Shown: piece by piece, positions 10,710-21,003 of the stretch
Layout: every line of letters starts with the position of its first letter
Numbering within the stretch: the first letter of the stretch is position 1
Assembly (NCBI RefSeq): GCF_019343495.1
Contig: NZ_CP072551.1
Span: 44,849-108,848 of the forward strand
Direction: 5' to 3'
DNA from: Acinetobacter lwoffii
GTDB lineage: Bacteria > Pseudomonadota > Gammaproteobacteria > Pseudomonadales > Moraxellaceae
DNA: 64,000 nucleotides
Notes under the pieces: model-generated
What the model was told of the DNA's origin: nothing
Seen by the model: only the letters and a program-made list of their open reading frames with translations
The model's database searches: none
Translations under genes and position numbers: made by a program

Positions 10710-11453
10710 ATGAAAGTCTCCGACAAAGTGGTACAGCGTTTACGTCTATTGATTGAAAAAAATAATGTGCAAGTCGGAGAGCGATTGCCTGCTGAACGCC
10801 AACTCTGTGAACAGTTAGGTGTGTCTCGTAGCTCTTTACGTGAGGCGATTCAACAACTGATTACCGCAGGGATTATTCAGAGCAAAGCGGGTGCAGGCAC
10901 CTATTTAAAGCAGTTGCCTGCACATTGGTCACAGTATCAAATCGTTGAGCCATTATCCGGTTTGATGGATCAGGATCCTGAATATCGTTTTGATGTACAA
11001 GAAGCTCGTATGGTGCTTGAAGGTGGTACAGCATGGTATGCCGCACAACGTGCCACACCCAGTGATTTGATCAATATTCGTCAATGTTTTGAGCAGATTA
11101 GCCATTTTCAGGCTTTAGGTGATGATGCCCACGCAGCAATAGCGGATGCGAATTTTCATCTGGCGATTGCAGAAGCATCCCACAATCTAGTGCTGATCCA
11201 AATGATGCGTAGTTTGTTTGATTTATTGCAAGACAACGTGATGTTAGGGCGACGTAAAGTTTACACCACACCACAACATTTTGAACAATTGCATGACCAG
11301 CATTTTGAGGTGATGGACGCAATTGAACGTCAAGACTCAGAGACTGCACGTAAGGCAGCTTGTGGGCATATTGAATTTGTTGTTCAACGCGTACGTATGA
11401 TCGATGAAGAAGAAGCTCGTCGTCAACGTTCGAGTCGATTAAATAGGACATAA
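10710..11453 (+). CDS. lldR: GntR/FCD-family lactate-responsive regulator
   Basis: 247-aa regulator. The N-terminal winged helix contains ERLPAERQLCEQLGVSRSSLREAIQ (about 26-50) and is followed by an FCD ligand-binding domain with His-rich metal-site helices (ANFHLAIAEASHN). The start at 10710 is supported by AAGGAAAAAA directly upstream. An alternative ATG 33 bases earlier would overlap lldP. It is expected to repress lldPRD and release DNA when L-lactate binds. Its gene lies inside the operon, giving autoregulation. Confidence 0.92.
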   Translation: MKVSDKVVQRLRLLIEKNNVQVGERLPAERQLCEQLGVSRSSLREAIQQLITAGIIQSKAGAGTYLKQLPAHWSQYQIVEPLSGLMDQDPEYRFDVQEARMVLEGGTAWYAAQRATPSDLINIRQCFEQISHFQALGDDAHAAIADANFHLAIAEASHNLVLIQMMRSLFDLLQDNVMLGRRKVYTTPQHFEQLHDQHFEVMDAIERQDSETARKAACGHIEFVVQRVRMIDEEEARRQRSSRLNRT

Positions 11454-11456
11454 GTT

Positions 11457-12602
11457 ATGATTATTTCTTCTGCAAATGACTATCGTGAAGCTGCGAAACG
11501 TCGTTTACCGCCATTTTTATTTGAATACATCGATGGTGGTGCCTATGCGGAATATACTTTAAAGCGTAATGTAGACGATTTATCAAAAATCGCTTTACGT
11601 CAACGTGTGTTAAATGACATGTCTGAGCTGAGCTTAGAAACGCAATTGTTTGGTGAAAATTTGGCGTTGCCAGTGGCATTGTCACCTGTAGGTCTAACGG
11701 GTATGTATGCGCGTCGTGGTGAAGTTCAAGCCGCGGTTGCCGCAGATAAAAAGGGCATTCCATTTACCTTATCAACAGTTTCAGTTTGTCCAATTGAAGA
11801 AGTGGCACCTGCGATTCAACGTCCGATGTGGTTTCAACTGTATGTACTACGTGACCGTGGTTTTATGAAAAATGCCTTGGAACGTGCTAAAGCCGCAGGC
11901 TGTTCTACCTTAGTATTCACAGTCGATATGCCTGTTCCAGGTGCGCGTTATCGTGATGCACATTCAGGAATGAGTGGTAAAAATGCTGCAATACGTCGTT
12001 ATATGCAATCGTGTATGCACCCACACTGGGCTTGGAATGTCGGTTTATTGGGTCGTCCGCATGATTTGGGTAACATTTCGAAATATTTAGGTAAGCCGAC
12101 AGGTCTGGAAGATTATATCGGTTGGCTGGGAAATAACTTTGACCCTTCAATTTCTTGGAAAGATCTTGAGTGGATTCGTGATTATTGGGAGGGTCCCATG
12201 GTTATTAAGGGGATTTTAGATCCTGAGGATGCCAAGGATGCGGTACGTTTCGGAGCAGATGGAATTGTGGTCTCCAATCACGGTGGTCGTCAGCTTGATG
12301 GTGTTTTGTCTTCTGCTCGTGCGCTTCCTTCAATTGCAAGTGCGGTCAAAGGTGACATCAAAATTTTAGCAGATTCAGGGATTCGTAACGGTCTTGATGT
12401 GGTACGTATGTTGGCTATGGGTGCAGATATTTGTATGCTTGGTCGTGCATTTGTATACGCACTTGGTGCTGCCGGCGGTTCTGGGGTAAGTAATTTACTA
12501 GATTTGATTGAGAAAGAAATGCGTGTGGCAATGACATTGACTGGTGCAAGAACCATTGCAGATATTACATCGGATTGCCTGGTCAAACTAGAGAAAGAGT
12601 AA
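11457..12602 (+). CDS. lldD: FMN-dependent L-lactate dehydrogenase (quinone)
   Basis: Oxidises L-lactate to pyruvate at the inner membrane and passes electrons to quinone. 381 aa, family length. Visible features are [14 protein letters not shown] near the N-terminus, [15 protein letters not shown] (FMN pocket), the catalytic His275 in [10 protein letters not shown] and the phosphate-binding [19 protein letters not shown]. It begins 3 bases after the lldR stop. The dld gene for D-lactate, which follows lldD in several relatives, is absent. Confidence 0.95.
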   Translation: MIISSANDYREAAKRRLPPFLFEYIDGGAYAEYTLKRNVDDLSKIALRQRVLNDMSELSLETQLFGENLALPVALSPVGLTGMYARRGEVQAAVAADKKGIPFTLSTVSVCPIEEVAPAIQRPMWFQLYVLRDRGFMKNALERAKAAGCSTLVFTVDMPVPGARYRDAHSGMSGKNAAIRRYMQSCMHPHWAWNVGLLGRPHDLGNISKYLGKPTGLEDYIGWLGNNFDPSISWKDLEWIRDYWEGPMVIKGILDPEDAKDAVRFGADGIVVSNHGGRQLDGVLSSARALPSIASAVKGDIKILADSGIRNGLDVVRMLAMGADICMLGRAFVYALGAAGGSGVSNLLDLIEKEMRVAMTLTGARTIADITSDCLVKLEKE

Positions 12603-12765
12603 GCGATTTCATTACTCACATTACTAAGGCTTTGCCAACTTTCCTTTGGAAAAAGAGATTCTTATCTAAATAATTTGGGTAAACAAAGCTTCCTTTTGAA
12701 AAAAACCAACCTTGGTAAGAGTCACCAACATAAAATACACTAAATAACATAATTGGTATGTTAGT

Positions 12766-12796
12766 AAACTCTATATATAACAGTTATATAGAGTTT
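12766..12796 (+). terminator. Terminator of the lld operon
   Basis: AAACTCTATATA and TATATAGAGTTT form a 12-bp stem around a 7-base loop and run into TTTTTATTTT. It is AT-rich but positioned as the only hairpin between lldD and the next remnant. Confidence 0.6.
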
Positions 12797-12955
12797 TTAT
12801 TTTGTGTGGTGTAATTTAATGTAGGGTGGGGTAATTTGATTTTTGGTCACTAATTTATTGTGATAATCAACAATAATAACCAACATACATATGCTTAATC
12901 TAAAGGTATTTTACTGACTGGTATAATTTTATGATGAGAGGGGTGTTGCCTGGGG

Positions 12956-13106
12956 CTACGGTTTCTGTTTTGCTTTTTGACGTAACACGTACAAATATAA
13001 GCTTTCTACTTTTTCACGTGCCTAGGGTGTGGTACGCAAGAATCGCAATGATGATTTAACACTTGGATCTATGCAAAAACATCTAACTTCAATTTTACGA
13101 CTTAAA
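12956..13106 (-). pseudogene. VF530/DUF2132-like DNA-binding protein, C-terminal remnant
   Basis: The reverse strand reads KIEVRCFCIDPSVKSSLRF, then LRTTP, a TAG stop, then AREKVESLYLYVLR. This matches the conserved C-terminal half of VF530-type small proteins, in which the stop position is normally Trp. The N-terminal half is replaced by an IS3 end at about 13108. Identification rests on recall of the family motif. Confidence 0.5.
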
Positions 13107-13107
13107 C

Positions 13108-13245
13108 TGAACCGTACCGGGTTTGTCGGAGACCAAACTTTCTGAGATGAGACGCATTGCTTCGCAAGACGTAGCGAAGCGTAGTGATCCGATGAAAAAC
13201 CTAAATATACCCCTGAAATCAGAGATATAGCGGTTCAATTAGAAC
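13108..13245 (+). mobile_element. IS3-family (IS51-like) left end, truncated
   Basis: It begins with TGAACCGTACCGGGTTTGTC, the terminal repeat also found at 36442, 37764 and 51165. It reads into a broken start of the first transposase frame (nIPLKSEI, related to KYTPEIRD) and stops near 13245. The leader between the terminal repeat and the frame contains the palindromic motif described in the findings. Confidence 0.7.
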
Positions 13246-13433
13246 TAAACCCAACTATCGCAACACTGGGCTTTGGAGAATCTCGTCGTTTCTTAATTGC
13301 GTCGTAATAATGATTATCAAGATAAAATCAAAATATACAGATTTTTGTGTAAATCCTGAGTAGAATTCGACTTTTATTTTTTCTCCAGTAAAAAGGCATA
13401 GCTTTTCACTATGCTATTTTGCAAGGACGCTTT
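13246..13433. other. Spacer upstream of fruB
   Basis: It begins with a short reading-frame tail (ELNPTIATLGFGESRRFLIAS followed by two stops) that looks like the end of a lost gene; I do not recognise it. The rest is AT-rich and should hold the fru promoter. A small hairpin (GCATAG / CTATGC) lies 20-45 bases before the fruB start. No FruR/Cra gene or clear Cra site was seen. Confidence 0.4.
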
Positions 13434-16298
13434 ATGCTCGCGCTAGATATACAACATATTCGAATGAAACAACACGCCACTGATAAAGCACAAGCGTTGC
13501 AATGTCTAGTCGATATCTTGGTCGAAGACCAATTGGTTACACCTGATTATATTCATGGGTTGACCGGGCGCGAACAACAAAGTGCAACGTATTTAGGACA
13601 AGGAATTGCCATTCCGCATGGGACGCCTCAGTCTCGCCAATCTATTTTAAAAACTGGGATTCGTCTGGCGCACTTTCCTGAAGGAGTTGTTTGGGACGGT
13701 GAAAATAAAATTTATTTAGCAGTAGTGATTGCTGCGAAATCAGATGAGCATTTGCAAGTCTTACAAATTTTGACGCGGGCTTTAATTAACGATGTCGCTG
13801 ATCAAGTGAAACAGGCTCAATCTGCAGAGCAAATTATTGCATTATTACAAGCCCAACCCGCATCTTTGGCATTGCATGAAAATTTAATCGCCACTCAAGT
13901 TCCCGCACTTGATGTAGAAGATTTGATTTGGCAGGCAACACAGTTGCTGAAACAGCAAAAAATGGTGGAGTGTGGTTTTCTGTCGGGTTTAAACCTAAAC
14001 AGCATGATTCATTTAGGGGAGGGAGTGTGGTCGATCACTTCTAACCAGCATGTTTTGAGCCCAGCTGTAAGTTTGGTAAAAGCGGAACAGGTTTTAAGCC
14101 ATCAGCAGGAAATGCTCAAGACTTTGGTGTGTATTGCCAGTAATGAGCAACTGGATATGCAACGGTTTCAACGGTTAATGGATATTTTGTTTGATACTGA
14201 ACAAGTTCATACCCTTAACCAAGAACAAGATAGTCACCAGTTGGCGCAGTTAATTGGTGCTGAACTGATTCCTGATTGGCCATCTCGTCGTATTGTCTTA
14301 GCTAACGCTCATGGTCTACATGCGCGTCCCGCGACACACTTGGTCAATATGACCAAGAAATTTTCAGGGGATATTCTCGTTGCTGTAGATGAGGGGGCTT
14401 ACGTTTCGGCAAAAAGTTTAACCAAATTATTAGCCATGGGATGTCGTCGTGGTCAAACTCTGACTTTTATTGCACAACCTGATACTGATGCTGTAGCAGG
14501 CTTAGAACAGATTATTGATGCAGTTCAACAGGGCTTAGGAGAAGAGGTTGAAGCTGTTGATCTTGTATCTCATCAGCACAGCAGTAGTGACCCAGTCGTA
14601 AATACTTTGGAATTAATGCCTTTTGAATCACATGGCGATACGGGTAGCTGCGGTATTGCGGCATCAACTGGCCTTGCTTTTGGTCCTGCACATGTGGTGA
14701 AGCCACATGAATTTAGTTATGAACGTCGCGGACAGAGTTTTAAAGCTGAGAATGAAAAGCTTGAAATTGCGCTTCATCAGGTGAAAAATAGCTTACGTCA
14801 ATTCATTGCACATACTGAATCTACTGCCATTAAGCAGATCTTCATGGCACATTTGGAAATGCTGGATGATCCAGACCTCCTCCAAAGTGTACAACGCGGT
14901 TTAAAACAGGGGTTGTCTGCTGCTGCAGCTTGGCATGATCATATTGAAGTGGCTGCTACCGCACAGGCTGCACTTAGCGATCGTTTACTTGCAGAGCGTG
15001 CGGCTGATTTAAGGGATATTGGTGAGCGAGTTTTGGCTGTTTTGTGCGGTGTGGCCGATGTCACAGAACCCGAGCAACCTTATATCTTAATTATGCATGA
15101 TGTTGGCCCGAGTGATGTAGCGCGTCTGAATAAAGATCGTGTTGCAGGCATTTTGACCGCGGTTGGTGGAGCGAGTGCCCATAGTGCTATTGTGGCACGT
15201 GCTCTGGCTATTCCAGCAGTCGTAGGTGCGGGTGTAGCTGTTTTAAATATTGAGAACCATGCCACAGTACTAATTAATGGGGATACTGGTGAGTATGTGG
15301 TCTCACCCGAGCAAAGTCAGATTGATCATGCCATTGCAGAGCGCCAACGCCAGCGTGAGTTGCGAGAACAAGCGGAACAGCATTGTTTAGAACCTGCCAT
15401 GACACTGGATCAACATCAAGTTGAAATCGCAGCCAATATTGGCAAAGTGGGCGCTACGATACAGGCTGTGGCCGATGGGGCAGAAGCAATTGGTTTGCTA
15501 CGCACAGAATTGGTCTTTATGTCACACAGCAGTGCGCCTGATGAGGCTACACAAGAAGCCGATTATCGGGTGGTGTTAGATGCTTTGGCGGGTCGTCCAT
15601 TGGTGGTACGTACACTTGATGTGGGCGGGGACAAACCTTTGCCGTATTTGCCTATTGAAAAGGAAGAAAATCCATTCTTGGGCTTACGTGGTATTCGTCT
15701 GACTTTACGTAAGCCAGAGTTGCTACGTCAACAATTGGTTGCTTTACTTAAAGCAGCGGATAATCGCCCATTAAGAATTATGTTTCCTATGATTGGGCGG
15801 GTTGAAGAATGGCGAGCAGCAAAAGCAATTTTGGATGAGGTTCGCATACAGCATCCATGTGAAAACTTACAAGTTGGTATTATGATTGAGGTTCCTGCGG
15901 CAGCATTGTTGGCTCCAATTCTTGCTCAAGAAGTTGATTTTTTTAGTATTGGAACCAATGACTTGACTCAATATACTCTGGCGATTGACCGTGGTCATCC
16001 ACTATTGTCTGCCGAAGCTGATGGCTTACATCCGAGTATTTTGCTATTGATTGATCAAACTGTTCGGGCAGCACATCAGCATGGTAAATGGGTGGGCATT
16101 TGTGGTGAATTGGCTGCTGATCCAAAAGCTGTGCCTGTATTGATAGGCTTGGGCGTGGATGAGTTGAGTATGTCGAGTACCAGTATTCCATTGGTGAAGG
16201 CGCAAATTCGTGGTTTGAACTATATAAATTGCCAACAGGTCGCACAGCAAGCCTTAAGTTGTGACAGTGCGTCTGCCGTACGTGCATTGGTGGAGTAA
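13434..16298 (+). CDS. fruB: PTS fructose-specific EIIA-HPr-EI fusion (FPr/multiphosphoryl transfer protein)
   Basis: 954-aa phosphotransferase that carries phosphate from PEP to FruA. Three domains are in order. EIIA-Fru (1-150) has GQGIAIPHGTP with its active His. HPr (about 285-370) has NAHGLHARPATHLVNMTKKF. Enzyme I (about 400-954) has GGASAHSAIVARALAIP with the phosphorylated His, and NPFLGLRGIR and IGTNDLTQYTLA in the PEP-binding part. The ATG at 13434 was preferred over a TTG at 13419 because GCAAGGACG lies 6-14 bases upstream. It makes fructose uptake independent of separate general PTS proteins. Confidence 0.95.
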   Translation: MLALDIQHIRMKQHATDKAQALQCLVDILVEDQLVTPDYIHGLTGREQQSATYLGQGIAIPHGTPQSRQSILKTGIRLAHFPEGVVWDGENKIYLAVVIAAKSDEHLQVLQILTRALINDVADQVKQAQSAEQIIALLQAQPASLALHENLIATQVPALDVEDLIWQATQLLKQQKMVECGFLSGLNLNSMIHLGEGVWSITSNQHVLSPAVSLVKAEQVLSHQQEMLKTLVCIASNEQLDMQRFQRLMDILFDTEQVHTLNQEQDSHQLAQLIGAELIPDWPSRRIVLANAHGLHARPATHLVNMTKKFSGDILVAVDEGAYVSAKSLTKLLAMGCRRGQTLTFIAQPDTDAVAGLEQIIDAVQQGLGEEVEAVDLVSHQHSSSDPVVNTLELMPFESHGDTGSCGIAASTGLAFGPAHVVKPHEFSYERRGQSFKAENEKLEIALHQVKNSLRQFIAHTESTAIKQIFMAHLEMLDDPDLLQSVQRGLKQGLSAAAAWHDHIEVAATAQAALSDRLLAERAADLRDIGERVLAVLCGVADVTEPEQPYILIMHDVGPSDVARLNKDRVAGILTAVGGASAHSAIVARALAIPAVVGAGVAVLNIENHATVLINGDTGEYVVSPEQSQIDHAIAERQRQRELREQAEQHCLEPAMTLDQHQVEIAANIGKVGATIQAVADGAEAIGLLRTELVFMSHSSAPDEATQEADYRVVLDALAGRPLVVRTLDVGGDKPLPYLPIEKEENPFLGLRGIRLTLRKPELLRQQLVALLKAADNRPLRIMFPMIGRVEEWRAAKAILDEVRIQHPCENLQVGIMIEVPAAALLAPILAQEVDFFSIGTNDLTQYTLAIDRGHPLLSAEADGLHPSILLLIDQTVRAAHQHGKWVGICGELAADPKAVPVLIGLGVDELSMSSTSIPLVKAQIRGLNYINCQQVAQQALSCDSASAVRALVE

Positions 16299-16305
16299 TT
16301 ACCGA

Positions 16306-17238
16306 ATGGCTAAGATATTAAGCATTACTCTGAATCCTGCAATTGACCTCACCGTGCAATTGGATCAACTAAAAGTTGGCGAGGTCAATCGTCAGTTAAC
16401 AGCCCAAAGCCATGCAGCAGGTAAGGGCTTAAACGTGGCACAGGTCCTTAAGGATTTGGGACATGAACTGATTGTGAGTGGCTTTTTGGGGCAAGAAAAC
16501 CGTCAAATTTTTGACCATCATATCCAGCAAGAGCAATTTGATAACCAATTTATTTATGTTGCAGGTCAAACACGACAAAACATTAAAGTTGCAGAAGCTT
16601 CTGGTCAGATGACTGACATCAATGGCAAGGGCTTTTTTGTAGATACCTCAGCAAAACAACAACTATGTGAACGTCTATCTCAACTGATTTTAGAGGTTGA
16701 TGTGATTGTGATTGCTGGCAGTTTGCCACAAGGTTTTTCTGCAGAAGAGCTTTCGACACTGATTCTATGGTTACAATCTGCGGGTAAAAAAGTCGCAGTA
16801 GATACCAGTGGTGTTGCGTTGAAAGCAGCAATTGCTGCCCATCCTTGGTTGATTAAGCCTAATACAGATGAGTTGACAGAAACCTACCATTTGCCAGCAG
16901 AAACGTTTGCAGAACAGCAGCATCTTTTTGCCAGTTTAAATAGTCAGATCGAACATATTGTGGTCTCGATGGGTGAAAACGGGGTGAACTGGCTTCACCG
17001 CACGCAAACCCTGCATGCTACTGCACCGAAGGTCACCGTCCAAAGTACGGTGGGTGCGGGAGATTCCTTGCTGGCAGGTATGATTCATGGCTTGTTGAGT
17101 TCAACTTCCCCAGAAGAAACATTGAAAACAGCAACCGCAATTGCGAGCAATGCTGTGACCCAAATTGGGTTTGCCCTTCCAGACTTTGCTGTTATTGAAG
17201 ATTTGAAATCGCAAATCTCAGTCCAATCATTGAGTTAA
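16306..17238 (+). CDS. fruK: 1-phosphofructokinase
   Basis: PfkB-family kinase (310 aa) converting fructose 1-phosphate to fructose 1,6-bisphosphate. The N-terminal SITLNPAIDLTVQLD, the AAGKGLNVAQVLKDLG segment and the C-terminal GAGDSLLAGMIHG with the catalytic Asp are all present. The start at 16306 gives an 8-base gap to fruB; an upstream in-frame start would overlap fruB by 38 bases. Middle gene of fruBKA. Confidence 0.95.
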   Translation: MAKILSITLNPAIDLTVQLDQLKVGEVNRQLTAQSHAAGKGLNVAQVLKDLGHELIVSGFLGQENRQIFDHHIQQEQFDNQFIYVAGQTRQNIKVAEASGQMTDINGKGFFVDTSAKQQLCERLSQLILEVDVIVIAGSLPQGFSAEELSTLILWLQSAGKKVAVDTSGVALKAAIAAHPWLIKPNTDELTETYHLPAETFAEQQHLFASLNSQIEHIVVSMGENGVNWLHRTQTLHATAPKVTVQSTVGAGDSLLAGMIHGLLSSTSPEETLKTATAIASNAVTQIGFALPDFAVIEDLKSQISVQSLS

Positions 17239-17242
17239 TACG

Positions 17243-18925
17243 ATGCAAGAGATAAAACATATTTTATTTGTGCCACATAGTCCCGAGCAGCCGATTAATG
17301 CAGTGATTTTGGCCAAAAAACTGTCCAAAGCAGCAACAGCACTTGGTATTTCCAATGATGTGGCGACATCAGTTGAGCATCTCGATTTATCAAATGTTAT
17401 TGATACGGTTGTTTTTGTTGGACAGAAGTCGGCAGATGCGACTCAACTGCGTGACAAGGTTGTGAAAGTCATTGGTTTGAATAACGCGCAACACGATGCG
17501 ATCATGCTTTTGCAACAAGTTCTTGAGCATTCAGATGCTTTAGATGAAACTATTGCAGCCAATGTAGGGGTTACACGCTTTGTCGCCATTACAGCATGTC
17601 CAACTGGTGTTGCGCATACGTTTATGGCGGCCGAAGCCTTACAACAAGGTGCAGTAAAGCACGGTTATCAGATTGATGTTGAAACCCAAGGATCGGTTGG
17701 GGCTAAAAATGTTTTATCGGCAGAAAGTATTGCCAAAGCAGATGTGGTGATCTTAGCAACGGATATTGAGGTTAATACAGATCGCTTTGTAGGCAAACGC
17801 GTATATCGCTGCAGTACAGGATTTGCCCTTAAGCAAACGGATAAGACTTTTGCAAACGCAATTGCTGAAGCCAAAGTGCTTGAAACGGGTAAGCAAACAG
17901 CCACTAAGACAGAAAATGAAAACAAAGAAAAAACTGGAATTTATAAACACCTTTTAACAGGGGTGTCTTTCATGCTGCCGATGGTGGTGGCGGGCGGTTT
18001 GATCATTGCCATCTCGTTTATGTTTGGCCTCAATCCTGTTGAAGGAAGCTTTGCCGCATCCTTAAAGCAAATAGGTGCTGCAGCATTTACTCTTATGGTA
18101 CCTATGCTGGCAGGTTACATTGCTTATTCTATTGCGGATCGTCCGGGTTTAACTCCAGGTTTGATTGGCGGTTTACTTGCAACACAATTAGAGGCAGGCT
18201 TTCTCGGTGGATTAGTTGCAGGTTTTATTGCAGGTTATATTGCGTTATTTTTATCGAAACAGCTTAAACTCCCAAGTAGCCTAGAAGCATTAAAACCAAT
18301 TTTGATTATTCCACTATTGGCCAGTTTAGCTGTTGGTTTAATCATGATTTATGTGGTTGGACAGCCTGTTGCACAATTGTTTGAATTACTCACACACTTC
18401 CTTGCCAATATGGGGACGACCAATGCCATGATCATGGGGATTATCCTTGGGAGTATGATGTGTATTGATGTTGGGGGGCCAATAAATAAAGCGGCTTATG
18501 CCTTTACGGTGGGCTTACTTACGTCACAAACATACGGACCGATGGCGATTACCATGGCTGCGGGTATGGTACCGCCATTGGGTATGGCAATTGCAACTTT
18601 TCTGGCAAAGCATAAATTTGCCAAACCTGAGCAAGATGCAGGGAAGGCTGCTGTAGTTCTGGGCCTATGTTTCATCTCGGAAGGGGCTATTCCGTTTGCT
18701 GCCAAAGACCCGATTCGAGTGCTTCCATGCGCGATCGCAGGTGGTGCTGTAACTGGGGCTTTGGTTGCATTATTTAAATGTGAACTAGTCACTCCTCATG
18801 GCGGTGTAATGGTACTGATCATTCCGAATGCGATGAATTATCCATTAAAATATTTATTGGCGATTGCGATTGGAAGTGTGGTGACTGGTGTAGCTTATGC
18901 CGTGATAAAACAACGGTTAGAATAA
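17243..18925 (+). CDS. fruA: PTS fructose-specific EIIBC permease
   Basis: 560-aa membrane permease that phosphorylates fructose on entry. A degenerate IIB-like region (1-95) precedes the IIB domain with the phosphocysteine motif ITACPTGVAHTFMAAEAL (about 113-130). The IIC membrane domain follows from about residue 235, with roughly nine hydrophobic segments and the loop GGPINKAAYAF. It starts 4 bases after fruK and ends the operon. Confidence 0.95.
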   Translation: MQEIKHILFVPHSPEQPINAVILAKKLSKAATALGISNDVATSVEHLDLSNVIDTVVFVGQKSADATQLRDKVVKVIGLNNAQHDAIMLLQQVLEHSDALDETIAANVGVTRFVAITACPTGVAHTFMAAEALQQGAVKHGYQIDVETQGSVGAKNVLSAESIAKADVVILATDIEVNTDRFVGKRVYRCSTGFALKQTDKTFANAIAEAKVLETGKQTATKTENENKEKTGIYKHLLTGVSFMLPMVVAGGLIIAISFMFGLNPVEGSFAASLKQIGAAAFTLMVPMLAGYIAYSIADRPGLTPGLIGGLLATQLEAGFLGGLVAGFIAGYIALFLSKQLKLPSSLEALKPILIIPLLASLAVGLIMIYVVGQPVAQLFELLTHFLANMGTTNAMIMGIILGSMMCIDVGGPINKAAYAFTVGLLTSQTYGPMAITMAAGMVPPLGMAIATFLAKHKFAKPEQDAGKAAVVLGLCFISEGAIPFAAKDPIRVLPCAIAGGAVTGALVALFKCELVTPHGGVMVLIIPNAMNYPLKYLLAIAIGSVVTGVAYAVIKQRLE

Positions 18926-18950
18926 GCCCTTCATAGAAGCTTTGTGAAAG

Positions 18951-19322
18951 CTATTTAGTGCAATAAATGAATATTTGCTCAATCCTATTTTGGACCAGTT
19001 GGAGAGTCTCTGCTTGAATTTGTCCAGGTAATAGGTCATGAGCGATATTGCTGAATCGGATTGCAACCTTACAAATCGAGCCAATAATTTCATCGACTTC
19101 TTGGACACAAAGTTCCGCTTCCTGAGTACCAAGTTTCACAAGAGCTTGTCGAGGAATATCCAGTGCCTTACCCATGATATCCATTTGATGATATCCCCCT
19201 GGTCCTTCACAGAAAGTAACATCATAGGCAGGGGCGAGTTTCCATTGCCCATTTTGGGACATCAGAAATGAAAAGTTTTTGCAATGATCATCTCGATTAT
19301 TGAATACTACATTGAAAACAGC
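18951..19322 (-). pseudogene. HipA-family toxin/kinase, C-terminal fragment
   Basis: The reverse strand gives VFNNRDDHCKNFSFLMSQNG, then KLAPAYDVTF, then GYHQMDIMGKALDIPRQAL. This is the C-terminal kinase-lobe signature of HipA proteins; the NxxDHxxN-type catalytic loop appears as NNRDDHCKN. The gene is cut at 19322 by an IS66 end. Neither the N-terminal lobe nor a HipB antitoxin lies on the far side, so the insertion was accompanied by a deletion. It cannot act as a toxin. Confidence 0.8.
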
Positions 19323-19353
19323 GTAAGCGTCCGCTGAACCCCATCGCTATTTT

Positions 19354-20612
19354 TTAATTTGAGTTGGGTTTCCAGCGGTGTGGCAGTAATTCTTCAATCT
19401 GGGTCACTTTATGTGTCGGCAACCTTTTCAGCACATCACTTAAATAGGCATACGGATCTAGCCCATTCAGCTTTGCTGACTGAATCAGGGTCATGACATT
19501 CGCAGCTCGCTGACCACTGCGTAGCGAGCCAGCAAACAACCAGTCCTTGCGTCCCAATGCCCAGGGACGCATTTGATTTTCGACCCAATTGTTGCAAATC
19601 GGTAGATTGCCATCATCCAAATAGCGACTTAAAGCTGGCCAACGCTTCAGAGTGTAATTGATCGCCTTGGCGATTGGAGAACTCGACGGCACCGTCAGAT
19701 AATGTTGGTTGAGCCATTCATATAGTTGTTGCATCACCGATTGGCTATGTTGTTGCCGGTATTCGCGACGGTGTTGCGCTGTACCATCGGTCTTTTTCCT
19801 GAGTTCTGCTTCTATGGCATACAGTTTCTGAATCATCACTAATGCTTGTTCAGCGACCTGACTTTTCCCGGTCACATGCAGTTCATGGAATTTAAGATGT
19901 GCATGGGCCATGCAGCCCACCTCAATGATCTGGCCTGATTTAAAGCGTGCTTTATAACCACCATAATCATCACAGACCAGATGGCCTTGCCAGTCTTTCA
20001 GGAACTCTTCAGCATGCTTATCCTGAAAGTCATAGATCACCGCCTGAAGTAGATTGTACTGTGTGGTGGCATAGGCCCAGACATAACCTTTCTTCGGTTT
20101 TTTCTCATTCTCACCCATCTGCATGATGGTGACCGGTGTTTCATTGGCATGCAGCACCTGTTGCTGCAGTACAAGCTGTCACAGCTGCATTGCGTTGAGG
20201 CAGGTTCGTGCTCAATACGCAGAGTGAGTAGATGATCAGGTAGCGGTCGACGTTTAGGTTTGTTGGCTGGGGCTTTCTGTGTCGCTGCATCGGTTTTAGC
20301 TGCATTCAGCCGTTCCAGTTCCAGATCAACCGCGGCAATATCTTCTTCAACCGCTTCATCCCAGAGGTGGATTTGTTTGGCCGTTAAGTATTCATTCTTC
20401 TGGGCGAACTTATGCCGTTTAAACTGCAAAAGTTCATGCTCGTATTTTTGATTGAGATTAGAGAGAGATTTAACTTTAGAATCTAATTGCTGATTTGATT
20501 GTTCCAGTTGTTGTTTTGATTATGCTAAAGACTGATGCTGCAGCGCCAACTGTCGGATAAATTCCAGCAGGTGTTCATGGGTCAGTTGGTTTAAATCAGG
20601 CAGCATTTTCAT
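19354..20612 (-). pseudogene. IS66 transposase TnpC, with internal deletion
   Basis: The N-terminal coiled coil (KMLPDLNQLTHEHLLEF, then repeated Gln/Leu heptads) has an in-frame TAA near 20520. The middle of the protein is deleted at about 20170, where the DNA-binding Zn region should pass into the DDE domain. The C-terminal part is intact (VLHANETPVTIMQMG, then MRPWALGRKDWLFAGSLRSG). Confidence 0.85.
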
Positions 20613-20631
20613 GACTGCAGTATGGTTGAGA

Positions 20632-21003
20632 TCATGTTTGGAGAATAGCAGAATGGATGAGTTCGATTAAGAGCATTGTTACCACTTGCTGCAGACCGAT
20701 TCTTTGCCAAGTTAAACCGTGGATCAGTGCTTGTAACTGCTCCGGGCTGAGGGTCACGGTTTCATCTTGGTGAACTTTAGCCCAGTGGAATTTTCCCTGT
20801 TCCAGCCGTCGGGCACATAGCCAGATGCCCAGCCCATCATCCACCAGCACTTTCATGCGACGGCCACGCTTATTACAGAACAGATAAGCACAATGCGGTT
20901 TGATATAGCCAAAGGCTCTCAGCACCTGAGCCATGACAGTATCCATACCTGCTCGCATATCCAGAGGTTGGGTAGAAAGCCAGATTTCATCAATGCGGAT
21001 CAT
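20632..21003 (-). CDS. tnpB: IS66 accessory protein TnpB
   Basis: 123-aa TnpB with the typical start MIRIDEIWLSTQPLDMRAG and core CAYLFCNKRGRRMKVLVDDG, then GIWLCARRLEQGKF. The start at 21003 was chosen because it matches the family N-terminus; the longer frame reads back into tnpA. The reading frame is intact although its partners are broken. Confidence 0.85.
   Translation of the reverse strand: MIRIDEIWLSTQPLDMRAGMDTVMAQVLRAFGYIKPHCAYLFCNKRGRRMKVLVDDGLGIWLCARRLEQGKFHWAKVHQDETVTLSPEQLQALIHGLTWQRIGLQQVVTMLLIELIHSAILQT

Noticed and set aside
12603-12765. Extra LldR operator after lldD (TTGGTATG)
   Set aside because: Only one half-site is present, and the region is directly followed by the terminator.
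13390-13425. Hairpin before fruB as a riboswitch
   Set aside because: Only a 6-bp stem with a loop; no further conserved structure, so it is more likely a minor leader hairpin.
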